DNA of 50,554 nucleotides from JBPESN01 sp051710625 (GTDB lineage Bacteria; Pseudomonadota; Gammaproteobacteria; Enterobacterales; Enterobacteriaceae), in assembly GCF_051710625.1 (NCBI RefSeq), contig NZ_JBPESN010000013.1, positions 1-50,554 on the forward strand, in the 5' to 3' direction. Made by a program: the position numbers and the translations under genes. The notes under the pieces were generated by a model, which saw only the letters and a list, made by a program, of their open reading frames with translations, did not search any database and was not told the DNA's origin. Of this stretch, positions 27,041-35,757 are shown in pieces (positions within the stretch are counted from its first letter, which is position 1; each line of letters begins with the position of its first letter).

Positions 27041-28180
27041 ATGCAGGCCGTCCACTTTGGCGCAGGCAGTATCGGCCATGGATTCATTGGAGATTTACTC
27101 CACGACGGGGGTTATGACATTACGTTCGTGGAGAATAATGACGCCCTGAATGCACAAATCAGACAGCAGAAAGGCTACGACATCTGGCTTATCGAAAAAG
27201 GGTATCAGCGCAAGTTCATCCCGGTCGCTAACGCGCTGTCACCGGTGAAGGATCGAGCGCGGGTTGTGCAGAAAATAACGGATGCGGATCTCATTACGAC
27301 GGCGGTATGAGCGGATAATCTGCGCCATATTGCGCCGCTCCTCCTAGAGGGACTACAGGCGCGGCGGGCCGCGGGAAAAAGCCACATCAATATCATCGTC
27401 TGTGAAAATGCGCGTTTTAACGGCGAACTGCTGAAAAAAGAAATCGCAGCGCTGGGAGAGCCCGACGTCGATGCCCTGGCCGCTTTTCCCAGCACCGCCG
27501 TCGACCAGATGGTGCTGACCGCCACGCGCAATCAGCAGCAAAGTATCGATGCCGGCGTGGAATACGAACTGGTCATTGATAAAACCAAGCTGCTTGCACC
27601 GGAGGCGCAACCCCTTCCCGGCGCGGTATATACCGATAATTTACAGCAATACATGGACCGCAAACTTTATATTATTAACGACGGTCATGCGTGGGCGGGT
27701 TATATGAGACATTTGCAGGGATATGTCACCATGCAGCAAATATTCGCCGACGACGCGCTGGTTAGCTCTATTCGCCAGTCGATGAGGGAAACCGCGCGAT
27801 TGCTAAGCGTCATTTATGGTTTTAGCGTCGCAGATCTGGATGATTATATTCGATTTGTTATCAATTGATTTCGCACGCCCGGCGTGGTGAATACGGTACA
27901 GCGTGTCTGCCGCTCGGCAATTCGTAAATTATCCCCTGGCGATCGCCTGACCAGCCCTTGTTTACAATGCAAAGAAAAAGGGCTGCCCAATAACTTATTG
28001 ATCAAAGGCATTGCCGCCGCACTCCGCTATAACGATCCTGACGATGAGCAAAGCGTTATACTGCATCGTTTTATTGCGGATCATAATATTAGCCGGGCCA
28101 TTAGCCATTTTACCGGTATACAGGAAAGTAGCGCCCTGCATGACAAAATTATGAGAAGTTATGCCGAATTAGATTTTTAA
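27041..28180 (+). pseudogene. MtlD-like polyol/hexitol-phosphate dehydrogenase with two stops
   Basis: A long-chain polyol dehydrogenase of the mannitol-1-phosphate dehydrogenase type, about 380 codons. It starts MQAVHFGAGSIGHGFIGDLL (Rossmann GAGxIGxGF), then NIIVCENARFNG, STAVDQMV and the catalytic region LYIINDGHAWAGYM. The C-terminus RKLSPGDRLTSP and GIAAALRY is as in MtlD. One frame runs throughout but has TGA at 27308-27310 (position of a Gly in MtlD's TTAVGP) and TGA at 27866-27868. Both can arise by single changes (GGA or CGA to TGA). AGGAGG precedes the ATG. Expected product: a ketose phosphate. Confidence 0.85.
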
Positions 28181-28204
28181 CGCACGACTTATTTAGGAGT
28201 CATT

Positions 28205-28864
28205 ATGTCTTTTGCAAACAAAGACGGGCTGCTTATTGCCAAAAATATGGTCGCCATTATTCAGAAAAATAAAGCCTGGCTAAGCGAAATAGACGGCGCG
28301 GCGGGGGATGGCGACCACGGCATCAATATGAACAAAGGCTTCACGCTGGCGGCCGAGAAATTCACCCCCGCAATGACCATAAGCGAAGCCTTTCTCCTTA
28401 TTAATGGGCGAAATTGGCGGCTCAATGGGGCTGCTTTATGGCTGCTGGTTCCGCGGTTTAAGCCGCGCCAGCGGCGACCGTTCGGTTATTGACGCCGCCG
28501 CGCTGCAAACAATGTTCGACAAAGAGTTGAGCGACCTGCATGCATTAACCCCGGCGCAGCACGGCGACAAAACGCTGCTGGATGTGCTTGTCCCGGCGCT
28601 TGAGGCACTTAACGCGGCAATCGCGACAGGGGCTGGCGAGGAAGCAGCATTAAGCGCATTGAAAAGCGCGGCGCAGGACGGCTTTGACGCCACACGCGCC
28701 TGCAGGCGCGGATCGGCCGGGCCAGCCGCCTGGGTAAACGCAGCATTGGTCATCCAGACGCAGGCGCGGGCGCGGGCTCATGTTTGCTGCTGCTGTCCGC
28801 CTTCGTGGACACGGCAATCTTACTCATCGAACAAGGGAAAGCGCATGCAACGACTCCTGAATGA
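28205..28864 (+). pseudogene. DhaL-like kinase ATP-binding subunit, two frameshifts
   Basis: DhaL-type subunits bind the nucleotide in dihydroxyacetone-type kinases. The start MSFANKDGLLIAKNMVAIIQ leads to the magnesium/nucleotide motif GDGDHGINMNKGF. Near 28403 the frame changes to one carrying MGEIGGSMGLLYGCWFRG, and near 28697 it returns to the first frame, reading ARIGRASRLGKRSIGH, with a C-terminal helix ending at the TGA 28862-28864. The two shifts compensate, but the middle third is out of frame. It overlaps the dhaK-like start by 20 nt. No DhaM is seen, so an ATP-dependent type is likely. Confidence 0.82.
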
Positions 28865-29817
28865 TCCCGACTGTGTGGTGGATGACATGCTCGACGGCTT
28901 ACGCGTCCATGCCGAAAACGCACAGCGCGCCGATGAAAACCCGCGCGTTATTGCCTGTACGCGCGTAGCGCAGCGCCCCGGCAAAGTGGGGCTTGTCACC
29001 GGCGGCAGCAGCGGGCATGAACCCGCTTTTCTCGGCTATCTCGGCGAGGGCATGCTCGACGCGGTCGCCGTAGGCGAAGTGTTTTCGTCCCCTACCGCCA
29101 ACGTGTTTCTCACGGCGATCCGCGCTGCCGACCAGGGCGAAGGCGTGGCCTGCTTGTTCGGTAATTACGCCGGAGACAGCATGAACGTCCAGATGGCGAT
29201 CACCATAGCGGAGGATGAGCACAGGCAAATCAGGATAGTAAAAGCCCGGGATGATATCGCTTTGGCGCCGCGCCAGGACGCCGAAAAACGTCACGGTATC
29301 GCGTGCGGCATTTTCATGTGGAAGACCGCCGGGGCGCTGAAGCAGCTGATACAGCTCGCCGACAAAACCGCGCAACGCACCCGCAGCATCTGCATCGGGC
29401 TGTCGCCATGCATGATCCCAGCCGTGGGTAAACTGAATTTTACCATTGCGCCGAGGACTTATGAGTTTGGCATCGGTCATCACGGCGAAGCCGGCCAGCG
29501 CGTGGAATACGCAAAATATCGCGCGGCAAATGGTCGACGCGCTGCGGGAAGACTTTGGCCCGCAAGCGGAAAACGGCGCTTTCACCATGATGGTTTCCGG
29601 TCTCGGCGCCACGCCGCTGATGGAGCAGTACCTAATGGCAGGACATATCGTTGATGAATTAACCGGTCACGGCGGGCAGGTTTGGCGGCGTTACGTCGGC
29701 GATTACGTAACATCGCTGGATATGAACGGTTTCTGCCTGACGCCATTGCTGCTCGACGATGAACTGCGACGTTTCCTGACTTTGCCGGTCGCGCCGCTGG
29801 GGCTGGCTTCATTGTAA
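28845..29817 (+). pseudogene. DhaK-like ketose kinase subunit, frameshifted
   Basis: DhaK-type subunits bind the ketose covalently through a His. The N-terminus MQRLLNDPDCVVDDMLDGL and the motif LVTGGSSGHEPAFLGYLGEG (family GGGSGHEP) are readable. FSSPTANVFL and NYAGDSMNVQMA follow, and the substrate His lies in EFGIGHHGEAG. Near 29512 the frame shifts; the remainder, NIARQMVDALREDFGPQ to MVSGLGATPLMEQYLM and YVTSLDMNGFCLTPLLLDDE, ends at 29817. With DhaL it would phosphorylate dihydroxyacetone or a related small ketose; the substrate is not known. Confidence 0.82.
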
Positions 29818-29828
29818 CGACATAAGGA

Positions 29829-30477
29829 ATGAAAGATCAAACTCCAATTGGCATTAGACGAATTACCGCTGGATGACGCGCTTGCCCTGGCGGAAAACAT
29901 ACGCGAGTACGTTGATATTATTGAGATAGGCACCCCGTTCGTGATTGCCCGCGGCATGGAGACCGTACGCCGTTTCCGTGAGCGCTTCCCGAGAAAGAAA
30001 ATTCTGTCCGATGAAAAGATCATGGACGGAGGCTATTTTGAAAGCCAGCTCGCCTTCGACGCGGGTGCGGATTATGTTACGGCTTTGGGCGCCACCGACA
30101 TTTTAACGGTTAAAGCCTGCCTGCGTGCGGCGCATGACAGCGGCAAGGCATTGGTGATTGATATGATCTGCGTGGAGGATTTGCCGGAGCGCATCGCCGA
30201 GCTGGAGGCCGCCGGGGTCAAAAATCTGGCGGTGCATACCGGAGCCGATCAGTAAGCAGCCGGGCGTCAGCCTATCGAAGATCTTAAAGTGATGAAACAG
30301 CACGCACGCCACTCCGCCATTTCCGTGGCAAGGAGGATCAATAGCCGGACCATCCAGCAGTATGTCGATCAGCAGCCGGATGTGATTATCGTGGGTTCGG
30401 CTATTACCAAAGCAGACGATCCGGTGCTGGAAGCGCGTCCGATTAAAACGGCAATGCTAGGAGGCGCTCATGAATAA
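29829..30477 (+). pseudogene. hxlA: 3-hexulose-6-phosphate synthase (HxlA-like), broken
   Basis: HPS condenses formaldehyde with ribulose-5-phosphate, or runs in reverse; it is an OMP-decarboxylase-type TIM barrel. The body reads LQLALDELPLDDALALAENI, IEIGTPFVIARGME, the active-site pattern SDEKIMDGGY (D-x-K-x-x-D), DYVTALGATDILTV, VIDMICVEDLPERI and NLAVHTGADQ. An extra A right after the ATG (29829) puts the start out of frame. TAA 30253-30255 interrupts after HTGADQ. The phosphate loop expected as VAGGI is VARRI (GG to RR). Three independent lesions make it inactive. The end overlaps hxlB by 8 nt. Confidence 0.85.
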
Positions 30478-31033
30478 ATGCGATAACCTATTGGAGATCC
30501 TGGCAGAATTAACGGAAGACGCGCAGCAGATCGATAACGACAGCGTACAGGCGCTGGGCGATGCGATCCTGGCCGCCAAACACGTGTTTGTCGCCGGCGT
30601 TGGCCGCTCGGGGTTTGCGGCCAGAGCATTTTCTAATCACCTTATGCACCTGGGTTTCCAAGTATGGTTTGTCGGCGAGCCCACGACACCCTCCATTCAG
30701 TAGGGTGATTTGCTGATTATCGGTTCCGGTTCGGGCGAAACGGGCAGTTTAGTGACCATGGCGCAAAAGGCGCATAAACAAGGGGCGACACTCGCCACGC
30801 TGACCATTTATCCACAGCACAGCATCGGGCAACTCGCCGCGGTGACAATCCCCATTCCCGGTATCACCGCCAAAAGTGAAGATGTTTCCCCTAAAGCGGC
30901 GACGGTGCAGCCGACGGGGTCGTCGTTTGAACAGCTGAGCTGGTTGATTTATGACAGCGTCGTGATTCGCCTTAAGCAATTGACAGGACAGAGCGACGCG
31001 CAAATATTCAGCCGTCACGCCAATCTGGAATAG
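30470..31033 (+). pseudogene. hxlB: 6-phospho-3-hexuloisomerase (HxlB-like) with internal TAG
   Basis: PHI interconverts 3-hexulose-6-phosphate and fructose-6-phosphate; it is a SIS-domain protein. It starts MNKCDNLLEILAELTEDAQQ, with SIS motifs VFVAGVGRSGFAARAFSNHL and IIGSGSGETGSLV, then the family C-terminus QPTGSSFEQLSWLIYDSVVI and FSRHANLE, closely like Bacillus HxlB. A TAG at 30701-30703 stands after TTPSIQ in an otherwise uninterrupted frame of 187 codons. It is the last gene of the PTS operon. Direct pairing with HPS supports both assignments. Confidence 0.88.
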
Positions 31034-31200
31034 CGGCCAACGCGCAGCCGTGACGCCAGACACCCCTCTCCGCCCGAGCGGAGGGGGTTCCGGGCCACCG
31101 CATAAAGGATTCACGATGCCTCCCTGAGCACCAACACTGCATGCTCCCAGTGTGAGCAATGCGCCCACGGTTCGTTGATAAGCGTAGACCGGCAATAAGA

Positions 31201-31877
31201 TTAAGACGACGAAGCGGCCTGCTCAAGGCGCCGCTGGCTGTCCTGCGCATGCTGGCGCAACAGCCTCCCGGGGCCAGCGCGGCATCCGGCGCCAGTACCG
31301 CGTCAAAAATGGCGCTATGCTCCTAAAAGGAAAGGTTAATCGTTTGCGGATCGTGGCGAAAGCTATAGCGGCGGAATAACTCCAGCTGCACCACCAGCCT
31401 GCGGTAAGCGTCATACAACGCCGGGTTACCGGTATGTTTAGCCAGCAGGTCGTGAAACTAGAAGTTGAGCGGCGTGTACACGGCAATATCCTACCGTTCA
31501 AGGCAACCGGCCATCTGCCGCAACACCTCGCGCAGATGCTTTGGCCCCGCCGGCGTCACATGTTATGCCACCAGAGAGCCGGCCAATTCTTCCAGCGGAA
31601 TGCGCACCTGATAAATTTGCAGCGCCTGTGCCATATCTAGCCGCCGTATCCGCACGCCACAGTTTTTCTCGAATAACACCAGACCACGCTCTTCCAGCAT
31701 GCGAAATGCCTCCCTGACCGGGCCACGGGAAATGCCCATTTCGGCCGTAATCGTCGCCTCACGCAGGGGCGAACAGGGCGATAATTCTCCCGCGACAATA
31801 CGTCGCTCCAGCTCAACCTGTACCAGATTGCTCAGCGATTGGGTGCGCAACAGGGTAATCGTATCAGGCGTGTTCAT
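31201..31877 (-). pseudogene. GntR-family (FCD) regulator, several stops
   Basis: A FadR-subfamily repressor. The N-terminal winged helix is clear (LVQVELERRIVAGELSP, ISRGPVREAFRMLEERGLV), and the FCD ligand domain continues (VRIPLEELAGSLVA, FHDLLAKHTGNPALYDAYRR, QLELFRRYSF). On the minus strand one frame contains TAA (31563-31565) and TAG at 31491-31493, 31458-31460 and 31323-31325. A shift near 31280 leads to the end at 31201. It is divergent from the phnD-like gene and may have controlled it. This is among the most decayed genes in the window. Confidence 0.8.
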
Positions 31878-32013
31878 AGCACTCTCACATCACATTGAAA
31901 CAGCGTAGGCAAATAGTAGAACAGTAGCGCTTAATTGTAAATTGTCAATAATATGCAATAATCCTTTCTTAGCATGTCCCACGACACCTTAATGCTGTTA
32001 CTGGAGATGAACC

Positions 32014-32895
32014 ATGCTACGCAAATGTTTGGCTTACACCCTGTTGACGCTGACCCTGGTCGGGACGGCGCTGGGCGCTCACGCACAGACCGTCAGATTG
32101 GCGGTGACGGATCTGGTCAGTTTGGAGGAGCTGCAGGGGGAATTTGGGCCTTTTAAACAGGAGCTTGAACGTACCAGCGGTCTGGATATCCAGTTTCTAC
32201 CGGTCACCAACCGCACGGCGGCGCTGGAAGCGCTACGGTTTCAGAAAGTGGACTTCGTTCTGGCGGGGCCCGCCGAATATGTGGTGACGCAAAAACGCGC
32301 CAACGACAGCGTGGTGGTGGGTTTTTACCGCCCTGATTACTATTCGCTCATTGTAGTCAAGGCCGATAGCCCGTATTTCACCGCGCAGGATCTCAAAGGT
32401 AAGCGAATCGCTATGGGATCGGTGGGTTCCACATCGCGCCATCTAGGACCACTGCAATTACTGGCCGATGCCGGTCTGGACCCGCTTAAAGATACCGCCA
32501 TCACCAATACTAACCTGCGGTTGGCCTAAGAGGCGCTGAACAATAACACGCCGGACGCCGTCGGCATGGGGCGTTCCGATTTGGAAAATTTCCTGAGTCA
32601 AGCGCCGAAGGGACAGCAGAACGCCTACCGCGTTCTCGCCCGCAGCGGCGATCTCCCTAACGATCTGCTGATGGCAGGTCCCCATGTACCGCCGGAGACT
32701 ATCCTCACACTGCGTCAGGCAATCATCGACAATTCGGCGTCGCTTATCGCCAGCATTGGTCGGGGGGCTAAGCACGTCAAGCGTTATCAGGACATGCGTT
32801 TCCTGACGGCGATGGCGGATAAAGATTACAACGTCGTGCAAGCCATGCATCGCACCGCGGGTTACCCCGAATATGTCGATTTTATAAGTGAATGA
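32014..32895 (+). pseudogene. PhnD-like periplasmic binding protein, one internal stop
   Basis: A solute-binding protein of the phosphonate/phosphite ABC family (PhnD/PtxB type), 293 codons. A signal peptide (MLRKCLAYTLLTLTLVGTAL, cleavage near AHAQ) precedes FLPVTNRTAALEALRFQKVD and FVLAGPAEYVV, then GKRIAMGSVGSTSRHLGPL, typical of the family. A single TAA at 32527-32529 (after TNLRLA) interrupts the frame; the remainder reads on to 32895. GGAG precedes the ATG. The next gene is a PhnC-like ATPase whose start lies just past this stop. Confidence 0.82.
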
Positions 32896-32896
32896 C

Positions 32897-33635
32897 ATGT
32901 CAGCCGTCGATCGGTCAGTAAGTCCCGTGGCATTGCGCGTGCAGGGACTGAGTAAAAGATTCGGAACGGGAATGCCCCCCGTTTGGTCGGACGTCTTTTT
33001 TGACATCCCTTATGGACAACGCGTTGCCATTATTGACGGCAACGGTGCCGGGAAAAACACACTATTGCGCTACTGTGTGCGCCTGATAGAGCCCGACACC
33101 GGCGACGTGCATTTGGCCGGTAAAAACATTATCGGTCTGGCCTATCGCGACCTGGCCAGAGCACGGGCGCGGGTGGGGTTTATGTTTCAAAAACACAATC
33201 TGGTCAATCGCTCGTCGGTACTGACCAATGTACTGCACGGCGGAATGACCTGGTCGCGCACGCCGCGCATGTGGTTCCACAGTATCGCCACCCGCGAACA
33301 TCGGGATTATGCCATGCACTGCCTGGAGCAGGTGAAGCTCGCACCGCTTAGTGGACACCGCGTGAACGAACTGTCCGGCGGCCAATCCCAACGCGTCGCC
33401 ATTGCCCGCGCTGATGCAAAAGCCGCGGATAATTTTCGCCGATGAGCCGACCGGCAACCTGGATGAAGAAAACGTGCAGCGCGTGCTGGATGTGCTGCAA
33501 GACCTGCACCGGCAAGGGCAGAGCATCGTACTCGTCACGCATAACCCGGCGTTGGGGCACGTTGCCGACCGCATCCTACGGTTGCAATACGGAAAATATC
33601 TCGGCGAGGAGAAAAACCAACATGCAATGGCGTAA
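32897..33635 (+). pseudogene. PhnC-like ABC transporter ATPase, frameshifted
   Basis: An ABC ATPase likely coupled to the PhnD-like protein. It starts MSAVDRSVSPVALRVQGLSK; Walker A reads GNGAGKNTLL with Asn where GK[S/T]T is expected. The Q-loop lies in VGFMFQKHNLVNRSSVLTNV, the signature is LSGGQSQRVAIARA. A frameshift near 33405 places Walker B and the D-loop (IIFADEPTGNLDEEN) and the H-loop (LVTHNPALGHV) in another frame to 33635. A GTG at 32888 is an alternative start. No permease gene (PhnE-like) follows, so the transporter set is incomplete here. Confidence 0.82.
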
Positions 33636-34108
33636 TGTAATGGTGGTGCTGGTGTTGGTGCTGCTTGGCGGCTGCAAAAAGGAAAAACTGGTGCAAGGTA
33701 AAATCGTGCCGGCGCAGGCGGTGTTTGATTTGCAGGGTAAAGAGGCCAGCCTCGAACGCTGGCGGGGCAAAGGCGTCTATCTCAACTTTTGGTCGGCCGG
33801 CTGTGGCGGGCTGCCTTGCCGAGATGGACACGCTGGAAGCCCTGAGCAAACAATGAGGCGATAAAGTGACGGTGGTGGCGGTGAATACCGATCCCGAGTC
33901 GTTGCCGCTTGAGGAGCTTCTGGCCAAACACGCCATCACCTACCGGGTGCTGCGCGATAGCCTCAATATTACCCAAGAGCGCTATCAGGTGATCGGCACG
34001 CCCACCTCAGTGCTAATAGACAGCCAGGGTTGCGTGCTCGACATGCATCAAGGGGCGCACAAGCTGCCAAAGTTACAGCAAACCTTTACACGCCTGGGCC
34101 GCCAGTAA
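33622..34108 (+). pseudogene. TlpA/ResA-like thioredoxin lipoprotein, broken
   Basis: A membrane-anchored thiol-disulfide protein. It starts MQWRNVMVVLVLVLLGGCKK, with a lipobox LGGC. VFDLQGKEASLERWRGKGVY and LNFWSAGCGG lead into the expected active site, but the frame shifts at the CxxC region (about 33805-33815). The next frame reads CLAEMDTLEALSKQ, then TGA 33855-33857, then VTVVAVNTDPESLPLEELL and the cis-Pro region VIGTPTSVLIDSQG. It overlaps the ATPase stop by 14 nt, so the genes were one unit. Why a thioredoxin-like protein follows a PhnD/PhnC pair is unclear. Confidence 0.75.
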
Positions 34109-34585
34109 ACCACGACGGTTTTCTCGCGAGCAACGTAACGCCACTCTGTAGCGGCGTGGAACGGGCTGGAGCACGCCGCAGCGGCGCCCTGCTTATGCCG
34201 CAAGGGATAGGCTTACTCCATCACCCTACCGCTAACGCCAGCAGTTCATGCCAGGCAGTCCTCCAGGGTGATTTTACCTGTCCCCACGCAACGATCCTGC
34301 ACGATTTCCCATGATGCACCCGCGCGCCCGGCAGCCCCTCACCGTTTTCATTTGCAGCGCCTTTTAGGCATTATGTTACCTTGATTTGCCATACTTATTT
34401 CCTATCACTTCGCAGAATTTTTTTTGCGCATGCGCGCATTTGCCCGCATAAAAGCGTACTTTACCCGATGCGTGATGACGCATCCCGATAGAAACAATAA
34501 CGTCGAATAGCCCCTTGACTTAAAAACATGATTTCGAATTATTACACTTAAATCACAGGGAAAAAAACGAACCAGGAAGTCTTCT
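34109..34585. other. no gene recognised
   Basis: This 477-bp stretch has no convincing frame. The last 200 bp before the lipoprotein gene are AT-rich and may carry its promoter. I see no repeat, tRNA or hairpin worth reporting. Confidence 0.4.
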
Positions 34586-35310
34586 ATGTGGTTTTCGCAA
34601 TACAGTAAATGGAGAAAGATCGCTACGCTCATGATGGTAATGTTAAGCGGCTGCGCGCCTTGGCCGCATGAGCGCCCCGGCAATAATGATCTGTGCCAAA
34701 GCGAATATCAATTTGACGTAACGACGCCCAACGAAAAAAAACGCTCATTCTTGAAACCTATCTTTATGATTATAGTATTCCGGGCTTAGTCATGACCGAG
34801 AAGCGGGGGAGCTTTACCCTGCCAAAAGTACAGGGTCCGGAAGTACGTCCTGAGTTTTACGTGCAAGTGATTGCCTATAATAAAGGTCGCCTGCGCCCTT
34901 CTCGTGCCCGACAAAAGGGTGAGCCTGCTGTTCCCATTCTCTATGATAGCCGTCAGACCTATATCGACATGGGCGACGGTTCGCGTCAGTATGCCAGACC
35001 TGAAATCTTCCTCGGCACGGACGCATTCCCCTATGACTTCCCCGGTAACACGATGAAGTATGCGCGACCCTCACCCTATGATATTAACAGCGATGAAGTG
35101 CACCGCCTGGTTCCGCAAATTTCCAACAATGACGATTATTGTTCGGTCTATGTGGTATTCAAAACATGGAATAAAGGTGCAAATGAAAAATGGACGATTT
35201 ACTTAGGAGAATTGGCGGTAGCGGGGCAGAAAATCGCCCTACCGCCCCTTAAGCTTTGCTATCAACTGACAAAAAAATGGGTCGGTATTGAACCGCTGAT
35301 GCGCCCTTAA
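34586..35310 (+). pseudogene. unknown lipoprotein, frameshifted at an A8 run
   Basis: I do not recognise this gene. AGGAAG precedes the ATG. The N-terminus MWFSQYSKWRKIATLMMVML is a lipoprotein signal with lipobox MLSGC. The first frame stops at 34789 after an A8 run (34734-34741). With nine A the frame would join the downstream one (TLILETYLYDYSIPGLV, then MTEKRGSFTLPKVQGPEV), giving about 240 residues. The C-terminal part contains YARPEIFLGTDAFPYDFPGN and WTIYLGELAVAGQKIALPPL, suggesting a beta-rich outer-membrane or periplasmic protein. Either a pseudogene or a product needing slippage. Confidence 0.55.
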
Positions 35311-35757
35311 GCGCTCCGCCTGTCGGGCGAATGCATGCGTTGCGCCATCATCAGCCCGCCGGCGTTCCCCTGCACAAGACCGCGTCCGGGACTTCTCTTC
35401 TGGCCGGAAAAAGCACGTCTGTATCGGGGCGTTTTACTCTCCGTTCCCCGCCTGCGGTGTTCAGGGGGCTTTGTTTTCCTCACCTTCCCTTGGCGGCCGC
35501 GCTTCCTGATTATTTTGCCCTCACTGCTGCCCTTACCTCTCAGCCAACGTACGAAATTTGCCTGAAGGCGCGCATTTTACCCTGTGACAGCGGAACAGTC
35601 GCTGGGCTAGTATAGCGGTAGCAAAAGGGACGGTCCTCCCCCACCCTACGTGAAGGCGTCGAGCAGAAGGGAGCAGGGCTGTGTTAACAGACATCGTGAT
35701 ACTCAATGACAACAACAAAATCACATTAAATTTAAAATTCAATGGATTATTTTAAAC
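35311..35757. other. region upstream of mutS, no gene
   Basis: No gene is seen in these 447 bp. The last 80 bp are AT-rich and probably include the mutS promoter. I find no convincing -35/-10 pair. Confidence 0.4.

Noticed and set aside
28899..29612. 237-codon minus-strand frame
   Set aside because: It is antisense to the DhaK-like gene, whose motifs are clear on the plus strand.
31060..31092. GC-rich imperfect hairpin after hxlB as a terminator
   Set aside because: There is no T-run and the stem is imperfect, so I did not list it.
20975..33000. Possible stop-codon reassignment or suppression, because many genes carry only in-frame stops
   Set aside because: All three stop codons (TAA, TAG, TGA) occur inside genes in this region, frameshifts occur alongside, and essential genes use stops normally. 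Pseudogenisation explains it better.
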